Shown piece after piece: positions 1 through 8,584 of a DNA stretch of 64,000 bases. The stretch comes from Winogradskyella ursingii (GTDB taxonomy: Bacteria; Bacteroidota; Bacteroidia; Flavobacteriales; Flavobacteriaceae), in contig NZ_JABFDH010000004.1 in assembly GCF_013403975.1 (NCBI RefSeq), positions 434,001-498,000 of the forward strand. The letters run 5' to 3'. A program made the translations under genes and the position numbers. The stretch's first letter is position 1. Each line of letters opens with the position of its first letter. The notes under the pieces are model-generated. The model was not told where the DNA came from. It saw nothing but the letters and a program-made list of their open reading frames with translations, and ran no database searches.

Positions 1-380
1 TTTTGAAGTGTGAATTTCTCAGATTTTTCATCCAAAATTTTTGAAGCCATCAATTCAAAATCCTTGCGTAATTGTTCTTGTTGCTTGGCAAGTTCTTCGT
101 CACGTTGTAAATTTTGTTTTTGGAGATTTTCAAATTCGGAATTTCTCCTGGAAAGTTCGGCATTTAAAAAGTCCTTTTCGCTTCTAATGGTTTCGCGTTC
201 GGTTTCAACTTTATCAATATTCTGTTTTAATTCAGTAATACTATTATTGAGCTGAAGTTGACGTTCTTCGAGTGTGCTTCTGTCGCTTTTACTTTTTAAC
301 TGGGCAAATTTAAGTCCTATAAAAGCACCAATACCTGCTGAAATAATGATGGAGATAAATATAATAACGGTGTCGTTCAT
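1..380 (-). CDS. rmuC: RmuC family DNA recombination protein (N-terminal part, cut by window edge)
   Basis: Only the first ~126 codons are in the window; the frame is still open at base 1. The start is the ATG whose complement lies at 378-380. Residues ~4-22 form one hydrophobic membrane segment. A long charged coiled coil rich in E, Q, K and R follows, and the visible part ends in FELMASKILDEKSEKFT, a stretch typical of RmuC just before its nuclease-like core. In other bacteria RmuC limits rearrangements at inverted repeats; its PD-(D/E)XK-like domain would lie outside the window. The gene is upstream of nothing visible and is separated from the cobalamin operon by ~70 bp. The family call rests on the coiled-coil motif only. 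Confidence 0.75.
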   Translation of the reverse strand, partial: MNDTVIIFISIIISAGIGAFIGLKFAQLKSKSDRSTLEERQLQLNNSITELKQNIDKVETERETIRSEKDFLNAELSRRNSEFENLQKQNLQRDEELAKQQEQLRKDFELMASKILDEKSEKFTLQ

Positions 381-451
381 ATTTGTATAAAGAAATTTGT
401 TAAAGATACATTTTTAGCTTTAAGTTGAAAAAATGAAATCGAACTTGTAAC

Positions 452-1246
452 CTATTTTGTGACCCTAAAACTTCCTGTAGTATCATCAAAAGAAATCAGA
501 TCTTTTGGAAATAGCGTTTTAAAAACACCATTTGAAATTAAACGACAAGGTTGGTCACAAACAACTTCATTTTCTTTCATCACAAGCATAGTATCGCAAA
601 GTTGAATCGCCAGATCTATTTCGTGGGATGAAAACAGGATGGTTTTACCCGTTTCCTCTGTTAGTTTTTTAAGCAATTTTAAAATATAAGCTTTGTGATA
701 CATGTCTAAATGGGTAGTAGGTTCATCTAGAACAATCACGTCAGTATCTTGCGCAAGTGCACGCGCAATCATTACTTTTTGAAACTGACCATCGCTTAAC
801 TCGTAACATTTTTTATACTTTAAATCTGAAATATTTACTTGGTTTAAAGATGTATTTACGATAGTGATATCTTTATCTGTAAGATTCCCGACCCAATTTG
901 TATAAGGATGTCTTCCCAAAGCGACAAGTTCGTATACAGAAAGGTTTTTTGAGATGAGCTGTTCGGTCAATACGATGCTCAATTGTTTTGCCAATCCTGA
1001 TGTCGAAATGTTTTTCAACTCTTTGTTATTAAGTAATATGGATCCAGATAAAGCAGGTTGTACTTTAATCAAGGTTCTTAGAAGCGTGGATTTTCCAATT
1101 CCGTTAGGACCAACAAGTCCAATTAATTGGCCTTTTTCGAGTTCAAAATTAATGTTTGAAGCAACAACCTTGTCAGCTTTCTTTGCTTTGTAGCCAATAG
1201 AGAGGTTTTCTGCTTTTAAAATTAAATTTTGAAATTTATCTTCCAT
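452..1246 (-). CDS. btuD: ABC transporter ATP-binding protein, cobalamin/iron-chelate type (BtuD-like)
   Basis: This is the ATPase of an importer for cobalamin or a metal chelate. The 264 residues carry Walker A (GPNGIGKST, ~46-54), the signature LSDGQ (~150-154), Walker B with the catalytic glutamate (VIVLDEP, ~170-176) and an H-loop histidine at ~208. Length and motif spacing fit the FecE/BtuD family. It is the third gene of a minus-strand operon after a binding protein (2439-3593) and a FecCD permease (1351-2373). A gap of 104 bp separates it from the permease. Substrate is inferred from context: the divergent neighbour is a TonB receptor under a cobalamin riboswitch. Another corrinoid or siderophore cannot be excluded from the ATPase alone. 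Confidence 0.85.
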   Translation of the reverse strand: MEDKFQNLILKAENLSIGYKAKKADKVVASNINFELEKGQLIGLVGPNGIGKSTLLRTLIKVQPALSGSILLNNKELKNISTSGLAKQLSIVLTEQLISKNLSVYELVALGRHPYTNWVGNLTDKDITIVNTSLNQVNISDLKYKKCYELSDGQFQKVMIARALAQDTDVIVLDEPTTHLDMYHKAYILKLLKKLTEETGKTILFSSHEIDLAIQLCDTMLVMKENEVVCDQPCRLISNGVFKTLFPKDLISFDDTTGSFRVTK

Positions 1247-1350
1247 TCTTTTTAAGAGGTTAGTCCACTTGATTCACTTGCTTAAGGTTTTGATTCATTC
1301 TTTTAAAAGATGCCAAATTTAGTGTAATATGACAACTCGATTAAATTATA

Positions 1351-2373
1351 TCAAAACATCATTTTCCGCTGTCTAACTAATAACCAAATCACAACAGGTG
1401 CTCCAACTAAAGCGGTAATGGCATTAATTGGCAAAGTGTAATCGCTTCCAGGAACTTGGGAAATACTATCGCATATAAGCATAACGATGGCACCAAACAA
1501 AAATACGGCAGGCAATAGGATTTTATGGTTTGAAGTTTTAAAAATTTGACGTGTTAAATGCGGAATCGCCAAACCAATAAACGCTATAGGACCTGCAAAA
1601 GCAGTTATTGTTCCAGCAATTAAACTGGTCGAAAGAATAATGATCAGTCGGCTTTGTTTTAAATTAAGGCCTAAACTTTTAGCGTAATTGTCACCAAGCA
1701 ACAAGCTGTTAAGGCCTTTTATAGAAGTGACAGTCAGAATAATGCCCACAGAATAAATCCCGAAGAAAATCAACAGTTCATTCCATGAAAGGTTACTTAA
1801 ACTTCCAAATCCCCAAAAAATGTATTGCTGAAGTTGTTCGGCAGAACTAAAGTAAGATAGCACGCTAACCACTGCGGCAGTAATGCTACCAAACATAAGT
1901 CCAATAATTAGAATAGCCATTGTATCTCGTACTCTGTGCGAAACTGCCAAAACAGCCAAAAGCACTAAAAAACTGCCCAAGCTCGCAGCAATAACGATAC
2001 TCCATTTAGAAATTAGCGCTGTTGCAAATAAACCTCCAAATAATCCTGAACCCAAAATAACCAAAGCAACACCCAAACTAGCTCCAGAACTGATTCCCAA
2101 CACAAATGGACCTGCCAACGGGTTGCGAAATAACGTTTGCATCAACAATCCTGATGTTCCTAAGCCAGATCCAACTAAAATAGCTGTAAGTGCTTTTGGT
2201 AGCCGATATTTTGTGATGATGAGTTGACTGGTCTCATTTTCTGTTGTACCAAAAATACTTTCAATAATTTCGGTCAATGGTATATGTATAGAACCTAAAC
2301 TTATATTTGCTAAAAAGCACAGCAGCAAAATTGCTGCCAATATGATAAATGAATATTTATGGTTGCTTTTCAT
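1351..2373 (-). CDS. btuC: FecCD/BtuC family ABC transporter permease
   Basis: Integral membrane subunit of the importer, 340 residues, with about ten hydrophobic segments as usual for BtuC/FecCD. Recognisable family motifs include YRLPKALTAILVGSGLGTSG near residue 60, GLMFGSITAAVVSVLSYFS in the middle and GPIAFIGLAIPHLTRQ near residue 265, the coupling region that contacts the ATPase. It lies 65 bp downstream of the binding-protein gene and upstream of the ATPase gene, so the three form one transport operon. Start is an ATG (complement 2371-2373) directly before a signal-anchor-like first helix. Function is clear; the cobalamin assignment is inferred from the neighbouring riboswitch-controlled receptor. 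Confidence 0.87.
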   Translation of the reverse strand: MKSNHKYSFIILAAILLLCFLANISLGSIHIPLTEIIESIFGTTENETSQLIITKYRLPKALTAILVGSGLGTSGLLMQTLFRNPLAGPFVLGISSGASLGVALVILGSGLFGGLFATALISKWSIVIAASLGSFLVLLAVLAVSHRVRDTMAILIIGLMFGSITAAVVSVLSYFSSAEQLQQYIFWGFGSLSNLSWNELLIFFGIYSVGIILTVTSIKGLNSLLLGDNYAKSLGLNLKQSRLIIILSTSLIAGTITAFAGPIAFIGLAIPHLTRQIFKTSNHKILLPAVFLFGAIVMLICDSISQVPGSDYTLPINAITALVGAPVVIWLLVRQRKMMF

Positions 2374-2438
2374 AATTTAGAAACCTTTTAAGCTTGAGTC
2401 CGATACGTTTACCATCAGATCCTGGAAGTCTTGAACTG

Positions 2439-3593
2439 CTATTTTAATTCATTAAAAAAATAAGGTTTATAATTTTTTAATAGTTCTGGATGTGCAATTT
2501 TAATCAAATCTTTCAAGACCAAATCAGGTCTTGCGGTACCCAATTCGTAATAGAGTACACCACCTGTTTCACCAGTTGTATTTGAAAACGTATAAATATT
2601 TCTGTTCTTAAAGGCTTTAAAATTGTTGTAGAGTGAATTAGCTTTTTCTAATTGATCATAGCTACTGTAATAAGAAGGGCTTATCCATAAATCGGCATCT
2701 TTGGCTTTTTTAAATACAGATTCAAAGCTTAAGTTTAAACTTCCATTTCCTGAAGTTTCGCTCCAAAGGTAGTTGACTCCAGCATCTTTCATAAATTGTG
2801 ATTCTGGACTAGAACCATATGGTAAATACCAGATATCACCTTGCATCGCTCCACTTAAAACTGTTGGTCGGTTTTTTGCGTTTTGAGCAATGGATTTAGC
2901 TTCTAAATAATCAGCTTCAATCTGATTAAAAATTGAATCAGCTTCTTTTTCCTTGTTAAAAAGAACTCCAAAAAACTTAATCCATTCCGCTTTCGCCAAT
3001 GCAGAAGACTCTACCCAATCTCCGTTATAAATAACTGGGATATTGGCTTTTTTTATGGTTTCGAATGTCTTGTTGACTCCGTCTACCCCAAAACCCACAA
3101 CCACGTCAGGATTCACCTCTAATAATACTTCAGTATTTATACCTTCATTTTTTCCTAATTCTCGTATTGTTCCATTATCAATGTGTTGTCTGGTATTTTG
3201 AGAAGAAACGTAATCTGTACCTGGGAATCCAACAAGTTTATTTGTTACGTTCAGCAGTTCCAATGCTGGAATATGTGTAGTTGAGGTGACTACAATCCGT
3301 TCAACAGGATTGATGATGATACCATCATAAGCATCTTTCAAGAACGTAGTTTTGGCCATATTCTCTCTAGAGATTAAAACATAGCGATACGACTTTTCTG
3401 CTTCGGGCCATGGGTTGGTAATAGTCAAAACCTTATAATTACCATTGTCGTTTACAGAAAATCCTTCAGCATATTTTAATTGAACTTGTTCTGTTTTATT
3501 GGAATTCGGAAATTCTGGTATTTCTTGGTTTTTTGTTTCGTCTTTGCACGATACGAAAGCAAAAATGATTAAAAAGTAAAACGATAATTTCAT
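2439..3593 (-). CDS. btuF: Periplasmic substrate-binding lipoprotein of the cobalamin ABC transporter (BtuF-like)
   Basis: A 384-residue solute-binding protein. The N-terminus is a lipoprotein signal with lipobox FVSC (cysteine 16), so it is probably anchored in a membrane facing the periplasm. The helical-backbone binding-protein fold is suggested by ERIVVTSTTHIPALELL, the GTDYVSSQ stretch and LEVNPDVVVGFG, which match the BtuF/FepB (PF01497) pattern. It is first in the btuF-btuC-btuD operon. A candidate -7 box (complement of 3623-3630, TATTTTTG) lies ~30 bp upstream. The riboswitch in the same intergenic region points the other way, so this operon does not appear to carry it. Substrate is inferred. 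Confidence 0.82.
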   Translation of the reverse strand: MKLSFYFLIIFAFVSCKDETKNQEIPEFPNSNKTEQVQLKYAEGFSVNDNGNYKVLTITNPWPEAEKSYRYVLISRENMAKTTFLKDAYDGIIINPVERIVVTSTTHIPALELLNVTNKLVGFPGTDYVSSQNTRQHIDNGTIRELGKNEGINTEVLLEVNPDVVVGFGVDGVNKTFETIKKANIPVIYNGDWVESSALAKAEWIKFFGVLFNKEKEADSIFNQIEADYLEAKSIAQNAKNRPTVLSGAMQGDIWYLPYGSSPESQFMKDAGVNYLWSETSGNGSLNLSFESVFKKAKDADLWISPSYYSSYDQLEKANSLYNNFKAFKNRNIYTFSNTTGETGGVLYYELGTARPDLVLKDLIKIAHPELLKNYKPYFFNELK

Positions 3594-3622
3594 TTTTAAT
3601 AATTAAGTGTTCATTATAGATT

Positions 3623-3630
3623 CAAAAATA
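3623..3630 (-). promoter_or_regulatory. Candidate -7 promoter element for btuFCD
   Basis: On the minus strand this octamer reads TATTTTTG and fits the Bacteroidota -7 consensus TAnnTTTG. It lies ~30 bp before the btuF start. I see no TTG at the expected -33 spacing, so the call is tentative. It sits almost back to back with the candidate btuB promoter at 3639-3646. Confidence 0.35.
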
Positions 3631-3638
3631 AGATTAAA

Positions 3639-3646
3639 TAATTTTG
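3639..3646 (+). promoter_or_regulatory. Candidate -7 promoter element for the riboswitch-btuB transcript
   Basis: TAATTTTG on the plus strand fits TAnnTTTG. It is ~45 bp upstream of the first conserved bases of the cobalamin riboswitch, which suits a transcript beginning near 3653. No good -33 box is visible. Confidence 0.35.
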
Positions 3647-3689
3647 TTGTGATGCTATAATCAAAATGATTATTTTCGCTGCGAAATTT

Positions 3690-3915
3690 GGTTTGGCTTT
3701 GACTGTATTTTCAAAGCCGATTAAAAGGGAATCTAGTGCGATTTTAAAATCAACTCTAGAACTGTTCCCGCAACTGTAAGCTAAGTCACATTTTGTGATG
3801 CTTGTTATTACACTTCAAGTCACTGAAGAGATTAGTTGAAAATCACGCTTTCGAAGTGATTCTCAATGACATCTTCGGGAAGACAAATAACAAGACGCAA
3901 GTCAGGAGACCTGCC
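3690..3915 (+). promoter_or_regulatory. Cobalamin (adenosylcobalamin) riboswitch upstream of btuB
   Basis: The conserved parts occur in order: AAAAGGGAA with GTGCGA (3724-3741), the CCCGCAACTGTAA block (3767-3779), GTCACTG (3819-3825) pairing with GGGAAGAC (3877-3884), and the B12 box GTCAGGAGACCTGCC at 3901-3915. An extra 9-bp helix, CTTGTTATT (3801-3809) with AATAACAAG (3886-3894), encloses the GTCACTG/GGGAAGAC arm. It ends 85 bp before the btuB start. In known cases ligand binding reduces expression of the downstream uptake gene. No strong terminator stem is visible between the B12 box and the start codon, so control may act on translation initiation. Confidence 0.93.
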
Positions 3916-4000
3916 AATTTCAACAAAGAAGTCAAACTTTCGGGATAAAAGTTTACGTATAGTTCGCTGTATGTTCTCTCGAGCAAATTAATTTTAAAAA

Positions 4001-5932
4001 ATGAACAAAACAAAACTGTTTTGGAGCAGCCTTTGTATAGGTGTGCTGTGTGCTGGCAATGCGCAAAAAAAGCAAGATTCGTTAGCCACACAACAATTAG
4101 AAGAGGTGGTTGTCACTGATTCACGATTTAATCTCAAACTCGAAAATTCTGGGAAGGTGGTGACCAAGATCACTTCAAAGGATTTGGAAAAAATGCAAGG
4201 TCAATCCGTTGCAGAAATTATTGGACGCACAGTTGGCGTAGAAATTAACGGAGTACGAAGTAATGCTGGGCAAAATTTAAGTTACTATATACGAGGTGGG
4301 AGAAACCGTCAAGTGTTAGTGATGATTGATGGTGTTCAGGTTACCGACGCTTCCCAAATAGCTAACGATTACGATTTGCGGTTGTTGAGCGTAGATCAAA
4401 TAGAGTCCATAGAAATTCTAAAAGGTGCATCAAGCACGCTCTATGGTACTGGCGCAGCAACAGCTGTAATTAATATTAAGCTGAAGGATGCTTCAAAAAA
4501 AGCGTTTAATCTGAATTTGAGAAGCACTTTTGGTACTAATCAATCTGCAGACGAAAATGACTATGTTGTTGAGGATTTTAGAAATAGTGTATCTGCCAAC
4601 GGAACTATTAAAAATTTCAGCTATTTAGCAAGTTTTTCCCAGCAATATACAGACGGCTTATCTGCGATTGAAGATGGCAATGAGTCTGACCCATACAACA
4701 GCTATAATGCCAATATTAAATTAGGATATAGATTTGATAATTCCTTTAAGCTGAACGCTTATGCCAACTACGATAACTTTAAGTCTAATTTTGACGATAG
4801 TTTTGCTATGATGGATGCCGATAATATTTCGCTGTCAAACCAATACCGTATTGGAATATCACCGGAGTTTAGTTATGCTAAAGGAAACATAACAGTTAAC
4901 GCTGCTTATAATGATGTGGACCGTGAGATCGTATCAAGTTTTCCTTCAAAATTCAATGCGCAAAATGTGGTTATTGACGCTTTTAATCGCTACAATATTA
5001 ACGATAAGTTTTATACCGTTTTAGGGTTGAATTTTCAGGATAATCAAATGGAAAGTTTTATAATTCCTTTTGGAGAAACAGAGTTTAGCCAAAGTATAGA
5101 TTCTGAAGAGGCTCAGTTCACCATCACAGACCCGTATGCCAATGTGGTCTATGTGTCTGATTTTGGTCTAAATATTAATGCAGGTCTTAGATTAAACAAC
5201 CATAGCGAATATGGGAGTCATTTGGTGTATAGTATCAACCCATCATATACATTTGATACAGATTTTGGATACCTTAAAGGACTCGCAAGTTATAGTACAG
5301 CTTATATTACACCCTCTTTATATCAATTATTTGAACCCAGTTTTGGAAACCCGAATTTAGAACCAGAGGAAAACAGCACTTTTGAAATAGGAGCAGAGGT
5401 TGTCTTTGACAATAACGCACGTGTTAGCTTAGTGTATTTTAATCGTGATGAAGAAAATTTTATTGATTTTGTAGATACTGGAAATTTTGTATTTCAATAT
5501 CAAAATACAGAAGAATCTTTTACGGCAAGTGGACTTGAGTTGGTAGCACAAGTAGATATTTTAAAGCATTTAAATTTGAATCTTAATGCTACTTACACAT
5601 CTCTTGAGGAAGATTTGAGTCTAAGGATTCCTGAGATAAAAGTGAATGCCAGATTGGATTATCGTCTTTCTGACAACACAAATTTAGGTTTGTCGTACCA
5701 ATATAATGATGAAAGAAACGATTCGGTTTTCAATAGCACTACGTTTGAAAATGATACCATTACTCTTGAATCTTATGGCTTATTGGATTTTTATATCAGC
5801 CATAAAATTATAAATAATAGAATGACGGTTTTTGCAAACGTCACTAATATCCTTAATGAAGATTACCAAGAATTATTTGGGTTTGCAACACGAGGAAGGG
5901 GATTAAATTTAGGGTTTAACCTCAAGTTGTAA
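4001..5932 (+). CDS. btuB: TonB-dependent outer-membrane cobalamin receptor (BtuB-like)
   Basis: A 643-residue receptor. A signal peptide ends near AGNAQK, followed by a TonB-box-like LEEVVVTDSRF at ~30-40. The plug domain follows (QSVAEIIGRTVGVEI, then YIRGGRNRQVLVMIDGVQV, then ESIEILKGASSTLYGTGAA). The rest is a repetitive aromatic-rich beta barrel ending in a terminal strand with the expected hydrophobic C-terminus (LNLGFNLKL). The length suits BtuB rather than the ~1000-residue SusC group. The cobalamin riboswitch directly upstream gives the substrate with good support, and the divergent btuFCD operon supplies the inner-membrane step. The ATG at 4001 gives a clean signal peptide. A bidirectional terminator follows at 5939-5964. 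Confidence 0.9.
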   Translation: MNKTKLFWSSLCIGVLCAGNAQKKQDSLATQQLEEVVVTDSRFNLKLENSGKVVTKITSKDLEKMQGQSVAEIIGRTVGVEINGVRSNAGQNLSYYIRGGRNRQVLVMIDGVQVTDASQIANDYDLRLLSVDQIESIEILKGASSTLYGTGAATAVINIKLKDASKKAFNLNLRSTFGTNQSADENDYVVEDFRNSVSANGTIKNFSYLASFSQQYTDGLSAIEDGNESDPYNSYNANIKLGYRFDNSFKLNAYANYDNFKSNFDDSFAMMDADNISLSNQYRIGISPEFSYAKGNITVNAAYNDVDREIVSSFPSKFNAQNVVIDAFNRYNINDKFYTVLGLNFQDNQMESFIIPFGETEFSQSIDSEEAQFTITDPYANVVYVSDFGLNINAGLRLNNHSEYGSHLVYSINPSYTFDTDFGYLKGLASYSTAYITPSLYQLFEPSFGNPNLEPEENSTFEIGAEVVFDNNARVSLVYFNRDEENFIDFVDTGNFVFQYQNTEESFTASGLELVAQVDILKHLNLNLNATYTSLEEDLSLRIPEIKVNARLDYRLSDNTNLGLSYQYNDERNDSVFNSTTFENDTITLESYGLLDFYISHKIINNRMTVFANVTNILNEDYQELFGFATRGRGLNLGFNLKL

Positions 5933-5938
5933 AAATAG

Positions 5939-5964
5939 AAAAGCCGCATAAAGCGGCTTTTTTT
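5939..5964. terminator. Bidirectional intrinsic terminator between btuB and the S41 peptidase gene
   Basis: The stem AAAGCCGC / GCGGCTTT with an ATAAA loop is flanked by A on the left and a run of T on the right, so it can work in both directions. The stop codon of the convergent peptidase gene lies inside the T run. Confidence 0.8.
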
Positions 5965-7393
5965 ATTGTTCTAAATACATCTCCTGTTCAAAAGCAGGGA
6001 TTAACTTTTTGCTTTTGATTAAGCGAGGTAAATCACTGAACTTCATATTAGGAAAGGACCGGTCCGCATTGTTAATATCGGCAATAGCAGCTGCCAAAAG
6101 TGGCTCGTTTACATTGCCCAACATATTAAAGGTATTGGGTGATTCTGTTATTTCAATGGTTGGATCTATACCATCAGCTGGTACTAATTGATCATTTACA
6201 TTAGATGAATTAGCCACCAAAGGTTGCATAGCATAAGTATGGTTTGGATTTACATTTTCAAAACTTAAATTAGGAGAATCGTAAATTGTAATTGAGGCTT
6301 GGGTCTTTCCAACCGTATTCTCACCAATAACCACTACATCAATATAAGGTTGTAGACTATTTATTACCAATTCACTTGCTGAAGCCGTTCTTCTATTAGT
6401 TGTCAATACATAGACCTTTGAGAGATTAAGACTGTTAATTGCTCCTCCACCTTCAATACTATTGGTGAACAAAAAATCCCTATTGCTACTTTGTAAATTT
6501 TCGTTGTAGAAAAGCTTAGAGTAAACTTGACCCGTAAACTGTCCTGTAATCATACTGCCCAAATAAGCAGCAGTTTGCACGGATCCGCCTCCGTTGTATC
6601 TTAAATCTAGTACTAATTCATTTGCGCCTTCAGCTTGAAATTGTGCAAAAGCACTATTTAGAGCATCATTAAAATTACTGTTAAAGCCATTGTACATTAA
6701 ATAACCAACTTTTACATTGTTGCCTACATCTATGGTCTGAGCTATATGTACAGGATTCTCCGTATAAGCCACACGTTCTAATTCTGCAGACATTCCGTTG
6801 GGTGCTAACGTATCGTCATTTGTTTCTGGTGTGCCATTATCATTATAATCAGCGAAATTTAAGGTATATGCATCTTGATTCAATAGATCTACAAAGTTCC
6901 CAGTATTGAGATTCGTACTGTTAACGGCTCTAAAAATTTGGCCACGTTCCAAACCTAAATTATCTGCTAAACTGTTATTTAGCACTAAAGTTATTGCTCC
7001 AAAGACTTCGGTCTGACTTCCAGGAACAAGATACAAGTTAAATTCTATACCATTACTCAAAGAGGTTCCCTGTTGTTGGCTCTGAAGATCAAAATAGTTG
7101 TCGGTGATTCTACTGAATTTATCTACCGTTTCGGGCAAATACAATAAAGATTCAAATAAAGATTCTGGCGTACTAAAACTGTTGAGATAATCTCTATAGT
7201 CTTCATCACCATTAAATCTATCATTAGCTAAATCCGGAATTTCGGATTTATAGAGGTAAACCGCATTCATTCCTTTCCAGACAAAATCATTAATATCTAT
7301 TGAGGCAATGTTGTTATCATCTAAATCTTCATAACAACTTATAAAGGCAAATCCTACGAATAGGGTTAGGAGTAAAACTTTTATTTTTTTCAT
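5963..7393 (-). CDS. S41 family C-terminal-processing-type peptidase lipoprotein
   Basis: A 476-residue predicted serine peptidase. The N-terminus is a lipoprotein signal with cysteine 20 (FAFISC). An N-terminal helical region is followed by a PDZ-like part and the S41 core: LVLDLRYNGGGSVQTAAYLG, the serine-containing RTASASELVINSL, and the lysine-containing VVVIGENTVGKTQAS. These match the Ser-Lys dyad arrangement of tail-specific proteases. It should act in the periplasm or on the surface. Homologues are common in Flavobacteriia as stand-alone lipoproteins of unknown substrate. It is transcribed divergently from the ECF sigma operon at 7559, with 165 bp between them. A functional link to that operon is only suggested by position. 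Confidence 0.85.
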   Translation of the reverse strand: MKKIKVLLLTLFVGFAFISCYEDLDDNNIASIDINDFVWKGMNAVYLYKSEIPDLANDRFNGDEDYRDYLNSFSTPESLFESLLYLPETVDKFSRITDNYFDLQSQQQGTSLSNGIEFNLYLVPGSQTEVFGAITLVLNNSLADNLGLERGQIFRAVNSTNLNTGNFVDLLNQDAYTLNFADYNDNGTPETNDDTLAPNGMSAELERVAYTENPVHIAQTIDVGNNVKVGYLMYNGFNSNFNDALNSAFAQFQAEGANELVLDLRYNGGGSVQTAAYLGSMITGQFTGQVYSKLFYNENLQSSNRDFLFTNSIEGGGAINSLNLSKVYVLTTNRRTASASELVINSLQPYIDVVVIGENTVGKTQASITIYDSPNLSFENVNPNHTYAMQPLVANSSNVNDQLVPADGIDPTIEITESPNTFNMLGNVNEPLLAAAIADINNADRSFPNMKFSDLPRLIKSKKLIPAFEQEMYLEQ

Positions 7394-7558
7394 TTTTCAA
7401 ACTTTTCTTTTATAAATAGCAATCTTTTTTCTTTAGTTAGTAAACTCTAAATTTACTTACATTATTGTTAACTAAAAAACTTTGTAACAAAAAGTAAAGT
7501 AGTTCGTCGTAATAGTGAAGGAGGTTAATAACCGACTTTAACCACCAACCAAAACGTA

Positions 7559-8068
7559 ATGAAACAAGCAGATTTTGTGACATTAGTGATGCCATTTAAG
7601 GATAAAGTATATCGACTGGCAAAACGTTTACTCGTCTCTCGTGAAGAGGCTGAGGATGCCACGCAAGAGATTCTATTGAAATTATGGAGGAATAAAAAGA
7701 AAATTGGTGACTATAATAATGTGGAAGCCTTTTCAATGACGATGACAAAGAATTTTTGCTTGGATCGACTAAAATCAAAACAAGCACAAAATTTAAAAAT
7801 CGTTCATAGTAATTACACGGACAACAGTTCGTCTTTACAAAAACAAGTTGAAGCAAGAGATAGTGTGGATTGGGTGTCTAAAATAATCGAAGATTTACCA
7901 GAACAGCAAAAAATCATCATTCAGCTTAGAGATATAGAAGAATATGATTACGCAGAAATAGCAAAAATGCTCGATATGAATGAGACCGCTGTACGTGTGA
8001 ATTTATCGAGAGCAAGAAAAACAATAAGAGAAAAATTAACAAATACGCATCAATATGGCATTAAATGA
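7559..8068 (+). CDS. ECF-type RNA polymerase sigma factor
   Basis: A 169-residue sigma-70 family protein with region 2 (VYRLAKRLLVSREEAEDATQEILLKLW in overlapping pieces at ~18-45) and region 4 (LPEQQKIIIQLRDIEEYDYAEIAKMLDM, HTH ~125-155). This size and two-domain plan define an ECF sigma factor. It is the first gene of an operon with a membrane protein and two DUF4252 proteins. Its stop overlaps the start of the next gene by 14 bp, which implies translational coupling with a likely anti-sigma partner. In relatives such cassettes are thought to respond to envelope conditions; no direct signal is visible here. Confidence 0.9.
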   Translation: MKQADFVTLVMPFKDKVYRLAKRLLVSREEAEDATQEILLKLWRNKKKIGDYNNVEAFSMTMTKNFCLDRLKSKQAQNLKIVHSNYTDNSSSLQKQVEARDSVDWVSKIIEDLPEQQKIIIQLRDIEEYDYAEIAKMLDMNETAVRVNLSRARKTIREKLTNTHQYGIK

Positions 8069-8552
8069 TATTGAAAAATTATTAGAAAAGTATAATAATG
8101 CTGAGACATCACAGCAAGAAGAAGCGCAATTAAAAGCGTACTTCGCAAGTGATAATGTAGCATCACATTTGGAGCATTACAAACCATTGTTCCAGTACTT
8201 TTCGCAATCGCAGCAAGAACAATTTACCAAAGACGTTCCATTAAAAACGAAGAAAAATACAAAACTGTATCAATGGATTTCTGTCGCTGCAGTAATTGTT
8301 CTAATGCTAGGATTTTTAATTCCGAGTTTAAGTCAAGATCAAAAAACAACATGGGCAGATTACTCAGAAGAAGAGCAACAAATGTATTTAGAGACCAAGC
8401 AAGCCTTGGCTATGCTTTCAAGTAATTTTAACGAAGGCACATCAAGTTTAAACGCTTTGGAATTAGCATCCGAAAATTTTAACGAAGGGCTGGAAAGAGC
8501 CAGTTTCGTTACAGAATTTAGTGAAACAACAAACAAATTATTAAAGAATTAA
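8055..8552 (+). CDS. Single-pass membrane protein, likely anti-sigma factor
   Basis: This 165-residue protein starts inside the last codons of the sigma gene (14-bp overlap). Residues ~1-70 are a charged helical cytoplasmic region, residues ~74-92 (WISVAAVIVLMLGFLIPSL) are one membrane segment, and the C-terminal part is acidic and periplasmic. The plan of soluble N-terminus, single helix and periplasmic tail, together with coupling to an ECF sigma gene, fits an anti-sigma factor. I do not see a zinc-binding HxxxCxxC motif, so it would not be the classical ZAS type. The function is inferred from position and topology. Confidence 0.7.
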   Translation: MALNDIEKLLEKYNNAETSQQEEAQLKAYFASDNVASHLEHYKPLFQYFSQSQQEQFTKDVPLKTKKNTKLYQWISVAAVIVLMLGFLIPSLSQDQKTTWADYSEEEQQMYLETKQALAMLSSNFNEGTSSLNALELASENFNEGLERASFVTEFSETTNKLLKN

Positions 8553-8584
8553 AACCTAATAACAAGAATTAAAAACAAGAAATC

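Noticed and set aside
452..3593. Siderophore or haem rather than cobalamin importer
   Set aside because: Not excluded by the ABC subunits themselves, but the adjoining riboswitch-btuB unit makes cobalamin the better choice.
3843..4091. Minus-strand open frame across the riboswitch
   Set aside because: It is antisense to the riboswitch and btuB start; composition is not protein-like and the riboswitch explains the conservation.
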